From Dehalococcoidia bacterium (GTDB lineage: Bacteria > Chloroflexota > Dehalococcoidia > Lucifugimonadales > UBA1123): a stretch of DNA of 55,705 nt. The position numbers and the translations under genes are program-made. Every line of letters starts with the position of its first letter. Position 1 is the stretch's first letter. The notes beneath the pieces are model-generated. The model was not told the origin of the DNA. It saw only the letters and a list, made by a program, of their open reading frames with translations, and ran no database searches. This document shows positions 44,595-52,125 of this stretch, piece after piece. The DNA lies in contig VXRN01000051.1 of NCBI GenBank assembly GCA_009838465.1, positions 1,433-57,137 on the forward strand. The letters are read 5' to 3'.

Positions 44595-45125
44595 ATGATG
44601 TTGAATAGACAGGTCTTTTTGGTTGTTGCGTGGGCTTTCGTGCTTGCGCTGACAGTCGCCTGCGCCACCGAAGAAGGTCCCATCGGCGCGGAAGTGGCAC
44701 ACGGACAGCTTGTGGGGACTGACGGCGCGACCATCGGCGACTTCACATTTGCGCAGGGAGTCGGAGGCCTGCTCCTGTATGTAGAGGTCGAAGGTCTTAC
44801 TCCCGGAGGCCACGGAATCCACCTGCACAGCGTCGGCGCCTGCTCGCCGGACTTCAAGGCATCCGCAGGCCATATCGATACAGTAGATAAGCCGCACGGC
44901 CTGCTCAATCCCGACGGCGTTCACGACGGCGACCTGCCCAACATCTACGCCGCCGCGGACGGAACAGCCAAAGCCGAGATATTCACCACCTTGGTGGAGT
45001 TGGAAACACTTCTGGACGACGACGGCTCTGCCGTGGTGATTCACGCGCAGCCCGACGACCACGTCACCCAGCCGATAGGCGGCGCGGGCGACCGAGTGGG
45101 ATGCGGCGTGATAGAGAAGTCGTAG
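44595..45125 (+). CDS. sodC: Cu-Zn superoxide dismutase-family lipoprotein
   Basis: The 176-aa protein has a lipoprotein signal peptide (hydrophobic residues ~6-22, then lipobox LTVAC). The SodC fold follows, with copper ligands in GIHLHSVG, the bridging His in AGHID, zinc ligands KPHG and VHDGDLPN, the last copper His in VVIHAQPDDH, and the GDRVGCGVI arginine/disulfide segment. All metal ligands appear present, so an active, membrane-anchored extracytoplasmic dismutase is expected. Two adjacent ATGs exist (44595, 44598). AAGGG precedes them. Confidence 0.9.
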   Translation: MMLNRQVFLVVAWAFVLALTVACATEEGPIGAEVAHGQLVGTDGATIGDFTFAQGVGGLLLYVEVEGLTPGGHGIHLHSVGACSPDFKASAGHIDTVDKPHGLLNPDGVHDGDLPNIYAAADGTAKAEIFTTLVELETLLDDDGSAVVIHAQPDDHVTQPIGGAGDRVGCGVIEKS

Positions 45126-45199
45126 TCCCCAGAAGCACGGTCAAAGTGTGCTCTCCTCACCAGGATTTAAGAGCAGGCGGAACCTGTCTGGGAACACGC

Positions 45200-45229
45200 T
45201 TGTCACCCGTAACGTGTCGGTGTTAGACT
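45200..45229 (+). promoter_or_regulatory. Predicted promoter of the MFS gene
   Basis: TTGTCA (45200-45205), an 18-nt spacer and TAGACT (45224-45229). Spacing and the GTGTTAGA context match the uvrA promoter. The leader of about 80 nt shows no recognised riboswitch. Confidence 0.55.
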
Positions 45230-45313
45230 CCAACAGTACATTCCCAGAACCGATCCCCTATCGAGGCAGGCTGTCAGAACCGGCAGGGTACGGCTGAAGG
45301 CAAAGGCAAGAGT

Positions 45314-46837
45314 TTGAAAGAGACGGCGGCCCGCAACGGGATCTTCTACGGCTGGTTCATCGTGGCCGCCGGTGCCTTCGCGCTGTTCATGTCCATGGGC
45401 GCGAGGAACGGCTTCGGGGTGTTCGTCGTCCCGATGACTGACGACCTGGGCTGGAGCCGCACCGAGATATCCGCCGCCATCGCCGTCGGCATACTGGTCA
45501 ACGGGCTGTCGCAGCCCTTCCTGGGACGACTCTACGATCGCTTCGGGGGCCGGTCGGTCATATCCCTCAGCCTGCTCGTGCTGGGCCTCTCCACGATACT
45601 GATCACCTTCACCAGCGACTTCGGGCTGAACTTTGCCCCGGCCATCAGCTTGCCGTTCCTCGAGATAAATCTAAGCGCAAGCCTGCTGTTCCTGATACTC
45701 ATCTATGGACTGGTAATGTCCACCGCGTCCAGCGGCGTGTCTCTGGTCACGGTTCACGCCGTTCTCGCCAAGTGGTTCGTGCGTCGTCGAGGTGTGGTCC
45801 TCAGTCTATGCACCGCAGGAACCTCTCTGGGCGGACTGATACTGACTCCATTCGCCGCTTCTCTCATCATCTGGACACACTGGCGGGTCGCTTGGCTGGT
45901 GCTTGGGGCGCTGGTGCTGATACTCGCGCTGCCGCTGGTGGGACTCCTCATGCGCGACAAGCCCGAAGACATGGGCGAGATACCCGACGGCAGAGGTAGA
46001 GAGACACAGCCTCGGGCGATATTCACGATGGCCTGGAAGGTAGTATGGTCCTTCATCCAGCTGATAGCGCTTCCGCTGGTCGCGGCCATCTGGCTGGTGG
46101 CGTTCATCACCAGGGACAAGAAGGACTTCGTGGCCAACCCTGCTTCCACCGCGCCACTCGAATCAGATAGCTGGAAGGACTCGTTCAGGTCGCCTCCCAT
46201 CTGGCAGCTATCCGGCGCGTACTTCGTCTGCGGCGTGACCACGCTCATCATATCCACACACTATGTACCCTTCGCCATAGACCTGGGCATCAGCCCAGCG
46301 GTCGCGGCAATGGCCTTCGGAATGATGCAGGGGCTGAACGCGGTGGGCGTCATGGTAGTCGGCATTCACTCCGACAAGTTCAGCCGGAAGAATATGCTCG
46401 GCACCATTTACTTCATCAGGTTTTTCGCATACGTGATGCTCGTTACTCCCAGCATCCTATCGAGCCTGCTGGGAGTCGGCATCCCACCCTCGGTCGGGAT
46501 TTGGACATTTGCGTACTTCGCCGGCATGTCCTGGATAGCCACGCCGCCGCTGACGTCCTCTCTGACGGCTGACATCTACGGAACACGGAACCTGGGCACG
46601 CTGGGCGGGTTCACCACCTTCGCGCACCAGATCGGCGGATCGCTGAGCGTCATCGTGGCAGGAGTCCTGTACGACGTCACCGGAACCTACGTGATACCGT
46701 TCGCTCTCGCCGGGCTGACGCTGCTGGGCGCGACCATCGCCAGCTATTCGGTCAAGGAGCGCAAGTTCTCGATCCGCTATCAGAGGACTCAGTCAGCCCC
46801 CTCGGCCACTCCCATTGCCCAGGGCGCTAACGACTGA
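45314..46837 (+). CDS. MFS transporter, OFA/monocarboxylate-type
   Basis: This 507-aa major facilitator protein has about twelve hydrophobic segments in two halves. A YGWFIVAAGAFALF first helix, GARNGFGVFVVPMTDDLGWSR and the loop-2/3 motif GRLYDRFGGR are typical of the oxalate/formate antiporter-like family. A ~55-residue charged cytoplasmic insert lies between helices 6 and 8 (near residues 215-295), with an extra hydrophobic helix. The start codon is TTG at 45314. The substrate is probably an organic anion; not determinable here. A small membrane-protein gene follows 27 nt later. Confidence 0.9.
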   Translation: MKETAARNGIFYGWFIVAAGAFALFMSMGARNGFGVFVVPMTDDLGWSRTEISAAIAVGILVNGLSQPFLGRLYDRFGGRSVISLSLLVLGLSTILITFTSDFGLNFAPAISLPFLEINLSASLLFLILIYGLVMSTASSGVSLVTVHAVLAKWFVRRRGVVLSLCTAGTSLGGLILTPFAASLIIWTHWRVAWLVLGALVLILALPLVGLLMRDKPEDMGEIPDGRGRETQPRAIFTMAWKVVWSFIQLIALPLVAAIWLVAFITRDKKDFVANPASTAPLESDSWKDSFRSPPIWQLSGAYFVCGVTTLIISTHYVPFAIDLGISPAVAAMAFGMMQGLNAVGVMVVGIHSDKFSRKNMLGTIYFIRFFAYVMLVTPSILSSLLGVGIPPSVGIWTFAYFAGMSWIATPPLTSSLTADIYGTRNLGTLGGFTTFAHQIGGSLSVIVAGVLYDVTGTYVIPFALAGLTLLGATIASYSVKERKFSIRYQRTQSAPSATPIAQGAND

Positions 46838-46864
46838 CGTTCAGGCATCATTGGGAGAGTCGCA

Positions 46865-47065
46865 ATGCCCGTGTTTCTTCTGTCCGCCCTGGCGCACCAC
46901 GGGGAGCCGGGTGACCCGGTTCTTCTGGGATGGATACAGGATCAGATTGACGCCGTCATCGGGCTGGGAGATTTGGCGATAGTCGTGATTCTGGGCGCGG
47001 TGATCGTTGCCATCCCAATCGGGATACTGATTACCTTCGCACTGCAGCGCGTCAGGAGCAACTGA
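46865..47065 (+). CDS. Small single-span membrane protein
   Basis: The 66-aa protein has a soluble N-terminus (LAHHGEPGDPVLLGWIQDQI) and one transmembrane helix near residues 37-60 (LAIVVILGAVIVAIPIGILI), ending in a basic LQRVRSN tail, predicting N-out/C-in. GGGAGAG sits about 8 nt before the ATG, supporting translation. It is not a known family to me. It is co-directional with the MFS gene before it and the HD gene 6 nt after it. Confidence 0.6.
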   Translation: MPVFLLSALAHHGEPGDPVLLGWIQDQIDAVIGLGDLAIVVILGAVIVAIPIGILITFALQRVRSN

Positions 47066-47071
47066 TTCATT

Positions 47072-48418
47072 ATGATCGAAGCCAGGCACGAGATTCGCGA
47101 TCCCATCCACGGCTTGATTCGCCTGACTGATCAGGAGATTTCAATCATAAACACTCCGCCGTTCCAACGGCTCCGACGAATCAAACAACTGGCTCTGGCC
47201 AATCTAGTCTATCCGGGAGCGCTCCACACCAGATTTGAACATAGCCTTGGAACTTTACACATAGCAGACCGCATTATGTCAACAGTTGCAATGAAAGAAC
47301 AATTGTACGATAATGATATTGAGATTGTGCGTCTTGCTGCTCTTCTGCATGACATAGGACATGGACCATTTAGTCATGTGTCAGAATATTTGCTCGATGA
47401 TTATTATCAGCCCCCAGCAGGAACGCCAGGTACTCGAGAGAAAATCCATGAGAAGCTTACCATGGACATCATATCTCACGAATCCTCAATCGCTGAAAAA
47501 CTATCAGACCAGCAACGTGAGTCAGTACGCCAGATGATACAGGGGTCTAACCGGCGCGATATGAGACGTGACATCGTCAGCAGTGACCTTGATGCTGACA
47601 AAATAGACTACCTTTTGCGAGACGCTTACTACGCTGGGGTCAAATACGGAGTAATTGACTCGGACAAAATCATCGACTCATTCAGATCATTCAGCAGTGG
47701 AAGTGAAACTTTCCTGAGCGTAGATGAATCAGGGATTTTCGCAGTGGAGCAATTGATTCTTGCGAAACATCACATGACGCAGCAGGTGTATTCGCATAGG
47801 ATCCGAGTGATTACAGACTATATGATTGTAAGAGGGCTCAGGCTAGCCATTGAAGACGGTCTCGCTGAGATTAAGGATCTGTACTTCTATGACGGCTCAG
47901 AGGATTTTTGCAGAAACTATATTGGATACTCCGATGAGGACATATTTGATGTCGTCTTAAAATCAGAATTTGAAAGACCCAGAAGAATCTTTGACAGCCT
48001 ACGCTCTCGTCGCCTGTACAAACAGATTCTGGGTCTTCGTCTAACACCCACATATGTTCCCGATGCTATAGTCAGGTCTCGTCTAGTCGAATTGTCTCAG
48101 GAAGAGAAGAAAAACCTGGAATGTGAATTGTCAACTCGACTAGGATGTGAGTCTTGGGAAGTAATAGTCGAAGTCAAGAATGTGAAGAATCCTGCATACC
48201 AAGCTCCTGGTGTCCTAGAACCCGAAGCGATATTAATAGTTGACCGAGAAGGCGGCAGGAAATCAATGAAAGAGTACGAAGAGCTAGTTTCTGGAGAACT
48301 CCCATCCTTCAACACGCTGCATGTGATTGCTCCGTGTCAACTTGCTTCGGCAAACCGGCCGGAGTTAGCAGAAAATATCAGGGAAGCCATATTCCAATAC
48401 GCGGGAGGATCAGTATGA
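47072..48418 (+). CDS. HD-domain phosphohydrolase, YwfO/SAMHD1-like dNTPase
   Basis: This 448-aa protein has the order RDPIHGLIRL, FQRLRRIKQLALANLVYPGA, HTRFEHSLGTLHIADRI, LAALLHDIGHGPFSHVSE (HD pair), and a distal SSDLDADKIDYLLRDAYYAG (Asp). These are the H...HD...D metal residues and flanking elements of dGTP-regulated dNTP triphosphohydrolases such as YwfO/EF1143 and SAMHD1. It likely hydrolyses dNTPs to nucleosides. Base composition is clearly more AT-rich than in flanking genes, suggesting transfer. It overlaps the next gene by ATGA. Confidence 0.85.
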   Translation: MIEARHEIRDPIHGLIRLTDQEISIINTPPFQRLRRIKQLALANLVYPGALHTRFEHSLGTLHIADRIMSTVAMKEQLYDNDIEIVRLAALLHDIGHGPFSHVSEYLLDDYYQPPAGTPGTREKIHEKLTMDIISHESSIAEKLSDQQRESVRQMIQGSNRRDMRRDIVSSDLDADKIDYLLRDAYYAGVKYGVIDSDKIIDSFRSFSSGSETFLSVDESGIFAVEQLILAKHHMTQQVYSHRIRVITDYMIVRGLRLAIEDGLAEIKDLYFYDGSEDFCRNYIGYSDEDIFDVVLKSEFERPRRIFDSLRSRRLYKQILGLRLTPTYVPDAIVRSRLVELSQEEKKNLECELSTRLGCESWEVIVEVKNVKNPAYQAPGVLEPEAILIVDREGGRKSMKEYEELVSGELPSFNTLHVIAPCQLASANRPELAENIREAIFQYAGGSV

Positions 48419-48948
48419 GTGTAAATGATGCTATCCTTGCTATCCTTGCTGATGAATCCACTCACGGCCGAACAATGCTTCAGAAGAAAATGTACTTCCT
48501 CTCAGTGCTCGCCAATGAGAATTTTGGGTTCAGACCCCATTTCTTCGGGCCATACAGCTCACAAGTCTCGACTTCATTGTCTGCGCTAGGCGAAGCGGAC
48601 TTTGTAAAGGAGACTCGCATGGGTTATGGGATCCCTACTAATTTTGGGGAAATGAGTCGTTACGACTACGATCTCAGCGATTCTGGGAAGGAAGTCGTGG
48701 GAAACCGCCCCGAGATTAAGTCTCGTTATAGCGAATACCTAGATAGAATCAACGATTCAGGAGTTGCCTCGGACATAAACACGATTTCCATAGCGGCCAA
48801 GGTACACTTCATACTCTCTGATCAGGGAGAGGCGACTAGCTCTCAGATCACCGAACAGGCAGAGTCCCTAGGATGGAATGTATCTGGAAGGGACATAAGG
48901 AGAGTCGTACAGTCGCTTGAAAGCCTAGGACTGGTTACTTACGAATAA
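48415..48948 (+). CDS. YwgA-like winged-helix partner of the HD protein
   Basis: The protein is 177 aa from the ATG at 48415 that overlaps the HD stop. The pattern resembles YwgA: a helix ILADESTHGRTMLQKKMYFL, then FGFRPHFFGPYSSQVSTSL and ALGEADFVKE, with a C-terminal winged helix (ATSSQITEQAESLGWNVSGR, then VVQSLESLGLVTYE). In Bacillus ywgA neighbours ywfO, so the pairing looks conserved, though here the order is HD first. Function is unknown; adaptor or regulator of the dNTPase is plausible. AT-rich like its partner. Confidence 0.7.
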   Translation: MSVNDAILAILADESTHGRTMLQKKMYFLSVLANENFGFRPHFFGPYSSQVSTSLSALGEADFVKETRMGYGIPTNFGEMSRYDYDLSDSGKEVVGNRPEIKSRYSEYLDRINDSGVASDINTISIAAKVHFILSDQGEATSSQITEQAESLGWNVSGRDIRRVVQSLESLGLVTYE

Positions 48949-48974
48949 ACTCCAGTACGATATCCTGCTGGAGT
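48949..48974. terminator. Weak hairpin between convergent genes
   Basis: ACTCCAG (48949-48955) and CTGGAGT (48968-48974) form a 7-bp stem with a 12-nt loop in the 29-nt gap between the YwgA-like gene and the convergent acyl-CoA dehydrogenase. It may end transcription in both directions. Confidence 0.4.
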
Positions 48975-48977
48975 GAA

Positions 48978-50096
48978 TTAACCCAGTAGCGCTTCCCCTA
49001 TCTTTCTGCGGTGGAAACGCGGGTCGCCGAGGTAGTGGTACAGCGTCCGCGACATCCTGGTATGCAGCGTCAGGCCGTACTCCCGCACGACCCCTATGCC
49101 GGCATGAACCTCGTGTGAGTGGTTGCATCCCTGGTAGTATCCTTCGGACGCGACAGCCTTGGCGAGGTGTACGCTGGCATCGTCGAAACGCGCGCTGTCC
49201 AGTTTCCACAGGGCCTCGTAGGTCGTCCAGCGTGCGGCGTCCAGGTGGTTGACCATCTCGACGATGTGGTCCTGGACGCGCTGGAAGCGACCAATCGGCG
49301 TGCCGAACTGGATGCGCGTCCTGGAGTATTCCAGCGTCATGTCGAACACCGATTGCGCGCCGCCGACCTTGTAGGCGCACAGCACCGGAATCGCCTTGCG
49401 GAAAGCGCTCTGGAGCGGCTGCCAGCCGCCACCCAACTCGCCCAGAATCGCGTCGGAAGGCACTTCTACGTCCTCGAAGACGACCTCTCCCACCCAGCCC
49501 ATGAAGCCGGGCAGCAGCCTGGTCGAGAGACCGGGAGCGCGGGAGTCCACCATCAGCAGGGTAACACCCTCGCGTCCGCTGGACCGAACGGCGCATATCA
49601 GAGTGGTAGCGGCCTTCGCGTCGTGGACGAACAATTTGGTTCCGTTGAGAACGAAGCCGGAATCCGTCGACTGCGCGCGCATCTGCACCGACTCGGCTCC
49701 CCAGCCGTACTCGGGCTCGGTGAAGGCAAGAGTCACTATCTCCCGTCCGGCGGCGATGTTTGGGAGCCATTGTCTGCGCTGTTCGTCGTTTCCCGCCTCC
49801 GACACGATAAGCGCTCCCAACACACCGGACGAGAAAAACGGCCCGGACAGTGGCCCCGTACCAAGTTGCTCGTAAACCACCGCCGCGTCGGTCAGAGAAC
49901 TGCCGCCGCCGCCATGCTCCTCCGTGACCAGCATACCCAGCCATCCAATGTCGGAGGCCTTCTGCCAGATGTCAACGGAGTAGCCCGTCTCGGACTCGTC
50001 GAACTCGAGCAACGTCTCTTTCGAGCCTTCCCGCTCCATGAAGTCCCGCGCCGTGTTTCTCAGCAGTTCCTGTTCCTCTGTTAGTGAAAGGTCCAT
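48978..50096 (-). CDS. Acyl-CoA dehydrogenase (smaller, 372 aa)
   Basis: This flavoenzyme of the ACAD family oxidises acyl-CoA to the 2,3-enoyl-CoA. N-terminal helices (SLTEEQELLRNTARDF), the FAD-binding TLAFTEPEYGWG region, DVEVPSDAILG, and a C-terminal IQFGTPIGRFQRVQDHIVEM helix are visible. The catalytic-base position was not assigned with confidence. It is the fourth gene of a minus-strand run with a second ACAD, suggesting a paired heteromeric FadE-type enzyme as in steroid or branched acyl degradation. It starts 3 nt after the HepT stop. Confidence 0.88.
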   Translation of the reverse strand: MDLSLTEEQELLRNTARDFMEREGSKETLLEFDESETGYSVDIWQKASDIGWLGMLVTEEHGGGGSSLTDAAVVYEQLGTGPLSGPFFSSGVLGALIVSEAGNDEQRRQWLPNIAAGREIVTLAFTEPEYGWGAESVQMRAQSTDSGFVLNGTKLFVHDAKAATTLICAVRSSGREGVTLLMVDSRAPGLSTRLLPGFMGWVGEVVFEDVEVPSDAILGELGGGWQPLQSAFRKAIPVLCAYKVGGAQSVFDMTLEYSRTRIQFGTPIGRFQRVQDHIVEMVNHLDAARWTTYEALWKLDSARFDDASVHLAKAVASEGYYQGCNHSHEVHAGIGVVREYGLTLHTRMSRTLYHYLGDPRFHRRKIGEALLG

Positions 50097-50099
50097 TTA

Positions 50100-50453
50100 C
50101 TATCTCTCGTATTCCCTTATCAATTCCGCGACTTCCCCATGAAGAGTCGGCAGATGCTCCTTAACCGTATTCCATACCCTGGAATCGTCCACTTGGAAGA
50201 ACTCATGAACCAAGACGTTGCGAAAAGATATGATGGATCGGTATTCTGATATGCGATTTTCTGCGGAAGGTTCAACTTCACGCAGAAGATTCATCGCTTC
50301 GCCTATAATGATGAACTGTCGTTCCACAGCAGAACGCAAGTATATATCCCGAAGGTAGCCTTCGAGAGTCCTATCGGCAGTCCAATGGGTTATGAGTTCA
50401 GTCGCTTCCGCCATGTGGTCGAGAAGTTGAACTGCGTCAGGTCTTATGGACAT
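50100..50453 (-). CDS. HepT-like (DUF86) HEPN ribonuclease toxin
   Basis: The 117-aa all-helical protein matches HepT: LLDHMAEATELI, a central RSAVERQFIIIGEAMNLL helix, and the HEPN motif RNVLVHEFFQVD. The catalytic Arg and His (R-x4-H) are kept, but the position where active HepT usually has Tyr (HxY) is Phe (HEF). In studied systems that Tyr is AMPylated by the MNT partner. It overlaps the MNT gene by 17 nt and ends 3 nt before the next acyl-CoA dehydrogenase. RNase activity is plausible; control by AMPylation at this site is not. Confidence 0.85.
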   Translation of the reverse strand: MSIRPDAVQLLDHMAEATELITHWTADRTLEGYLRDIYLRSAVERQFIIIGEAMNLLREVEPSAENRISEYRSIISFRNVLVHEFFQVDDSRVWNTVKEHLPTLHGEVAELIREYER

Positions 50454-50778
50454 AGAACGACGTCCGGGTCTTTTCCACGCTGCGCTTCATGTGTGGATTT
50501 TTGAGCGCGGCAACGCTGATGTATCCTATCTCCTGATACTCATCGAAGATGCCTTCGAGCGCGCGTTGCAGCCCGTAATATGCTTCCACATTGTGCCAAG
50601 GGCCGTACTCTAGGAAATCCACGAGGAATCCAATCCCCTCAACGCCATTGCTGCCTGAGTCAAACGTGTCGAGATGCTTCACTTTGAACCTCTTGCAGAT
50701 CGCGAAGATTTCAGGACGCCTGATGTGTAACGCTTCATTGATTTCGTCTGTCTGGAATGGGTGGTTCTTGTCTGCCAT
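50437..50778 (-). CDS. MNT-family nucleotidyltransferase, degenerate active site
   Basis: The protein is 113 aa from the ATG at 50778. It matches MNT antitoxins over RRPEIFAICKRFKVKHLDTF, YYGLQRALEGIF and the C-terminal ALKNPHMKRSVEKTRTSFY. The catalytic GS-x(n)-S-D-x-D segment, however, reads SGSNGVEGIGFLVDF: both aspartates of DxD are glycines and the loop is shorter. AMPylation should be lost. It is placed before HepT and overlaps it by 17 nt. It starts 2 nt after the upstream acyl-CoA dehydrogenase stop. Confidence 0.85.
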   Translation of the reverse strand: MADKNHPFQTDEINEALHIRRPEIFAICKRFKVKHLDTFDSGSNGVEGIGFLVDFLEYGPWHNVEAYYGLQRALEGIFDEYQEIGYISVAALKNPHMKRSVEKTRTSFYVHKT

Positions 50779-50780
50779 TT

Positions 50781-52013
50781 CTACTCCAGCCTCCCTGCCT
50801 GCTCCCTGACCTGGCGACCAGCGCCCAGACGACGCGCCATGATGACCTTCTGTATCTCCGCCGTGCCGCCTGGGTGCATCGCGACGATGCTCGCGCGCTG
50901 GAAAACCTCCATGTGACCGTCGGACCTGTCCCACTTGGGATCGTTGGTCAGCGCGTAAGGCCCCAGTATCTCCAGCATGGCCTGTGCCGACCGGAGACCG
51001 GACTGCTTGCGGTAGAGCGAGTGCTGCGGGCCTTCGTGAGCCAGTTGCTGACGTGTGTGGCGCATCCAGTAGTTGCGCAGCCCGAACAGGCGAGATATCT
51101 CCGCCTCGACGTACACGTCCACCAACAGGTCTCGAACGCCCGGATCGGCGCTCAGAGGGTGTCCGTTCTGCTTGAGTTCCGTAGCATACTCGAAGAGCTT
51201 GTCCACGAGACGGTTGCGCCTGACAGAGCCGCCGGAGCCGTGCTCCAGTTCGAGATGGGTGGTTGCGACCTGCCAGCCATTGTTCTCCCCGCCTATCAGG
51301 TTGAAAGCGGGAACGCGAACGTCGTCAAAGAAGATCGTGTTCTTGGTGCCGGTGCCTGCGCCTCCCTCCCCGCTCGTAATGAGCAGATCCATGGGCTGGA
51401 TCGTGATTCCCGGGGTGTCGGTCGGTATCATGAACCAGCTCAGGTTGCGATGACGCTCTCCGTCGGGATCGGTGCGAGTTATCGTCCATACCATCTCCGC
51501 GCCGTGCGAACTTCCGACGTACACCTTCTGCCCGTTGAGCACGTAGTCGTCACCGTCGCGAACCGCGCTCATCTCCACTCCTGCGAGGTCAGAGCCCGCG
51601 CCCGGCTCTGTGAGCAACTGCCAGGTGCGGACCTCGCCCTTGAAAATGGGAGGCAGGAAATGTTCCTTCTGGTCATCGCTCCCCCATACGAGGACACTCG
51701 CGCCTCCGAGCCGCCCGCCACTGTCGTAGTATGGTGGCAGCGACAGACCCTGCTCGTCCAGTTCTTCCTCGATTACGATGGCGTGGTCTATAGACAACCC
51801 GCCGCCACCGTATTCAGTCGGGGCGGTCGGCCACAGCCAGCCCTTCTCACCTAGGCTGCGACCCAGCTCTCTTAGCTTGAGATAGCCGTTATAGGACAGG
51901 TCGTTGGAGTCGGCGGGAAACTCAAGTCCTTCGGGCAGGACTTCGGTGAGCCACTCCTTGACTTCACTGCGAAATTCCTGCTGTTCCTTCGTGTATCGAG
52001 GCTCGAAGTCCAT
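50781..52013 (-). CDS. Acyl-CoA dehydrogenase (larger, ~410 aa)
   Basis: The ATG at 52013 is chosen for the AAGGGAG site 10 nt upstream; in-frame ATGs at 52040 and 52082 lack one. The protein has RYTKEQQEFRSEVKEWL, WPTAPTEYGGGGLS, the FAD-interacting LLTEPGAGSDLAG, DDVRVPAFNLIG, and a C-terminal FQRASIVAMHPGGTAEIQKVIMARR. Together with the smaller ACAD four genes on, this likely forms a heteromeric complex. It is first gene of the unit ACAD - MNT - HepT - ACAD. Confidence 0.88.
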   Translation of the reverse strand: MDFEPRYTKEQQEFRSEVKEWLTEVLPEGLEFPADSNDLSYNGYLKLRELGRSLGEKGWLWPTAPTEYGGGGLSIDHAIVIEEELDEQGLSLPPYYDSGGRLGGASVLVWGSDDQKEHFLPPIFKGEVRTWQLLTEPGAGSDLAGVEMSAVRDGDDYVLNGQKVYVGSSHGAEMVWTITRTDPDGERHRNLSWFMIPTDTPGITIQPMDLLITSGEGGAGTGTKNTIFFDDVRVPAFNLIGGENNGWQVATTHLELEHGSGGSVRRNRLVDKLFEYATELKQNGHPLSADPGVRDLLVDVYVEAEISRLFGLRNYWMRHTRQQLAHEGPQHSLYRKQSGLRSAQAMLEILGPYALTNDPKWDRSDGHMEVFQRASIVAMHPGGTAEIQKVIMARRLGAGRQVREQAGRLE

Positions 52014-52125
52014 TTGAGCGTCGCTCCCTTGCGTATTCATGGTGATGCGTTCGATTGTAGTGTTACAGTACAGGTGGGTCAATATAATATGAATTCAGGA
52101 GACAGTCTCTCAAGGGGTATATCTA

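Noticed and set aside
45126..45313. Possible riboswitch in the leader of the MFS gene
   Set aside because: No class-specific conserved core was seen; only a promoter is supported.
49119..51854. Two long plus-strand frames (321 and 365 aa) opposite the acyl-CoA dehydrogenases
   Set aside because: They lack recognisable domains and lie on the complement of conserved ACAD motifs.
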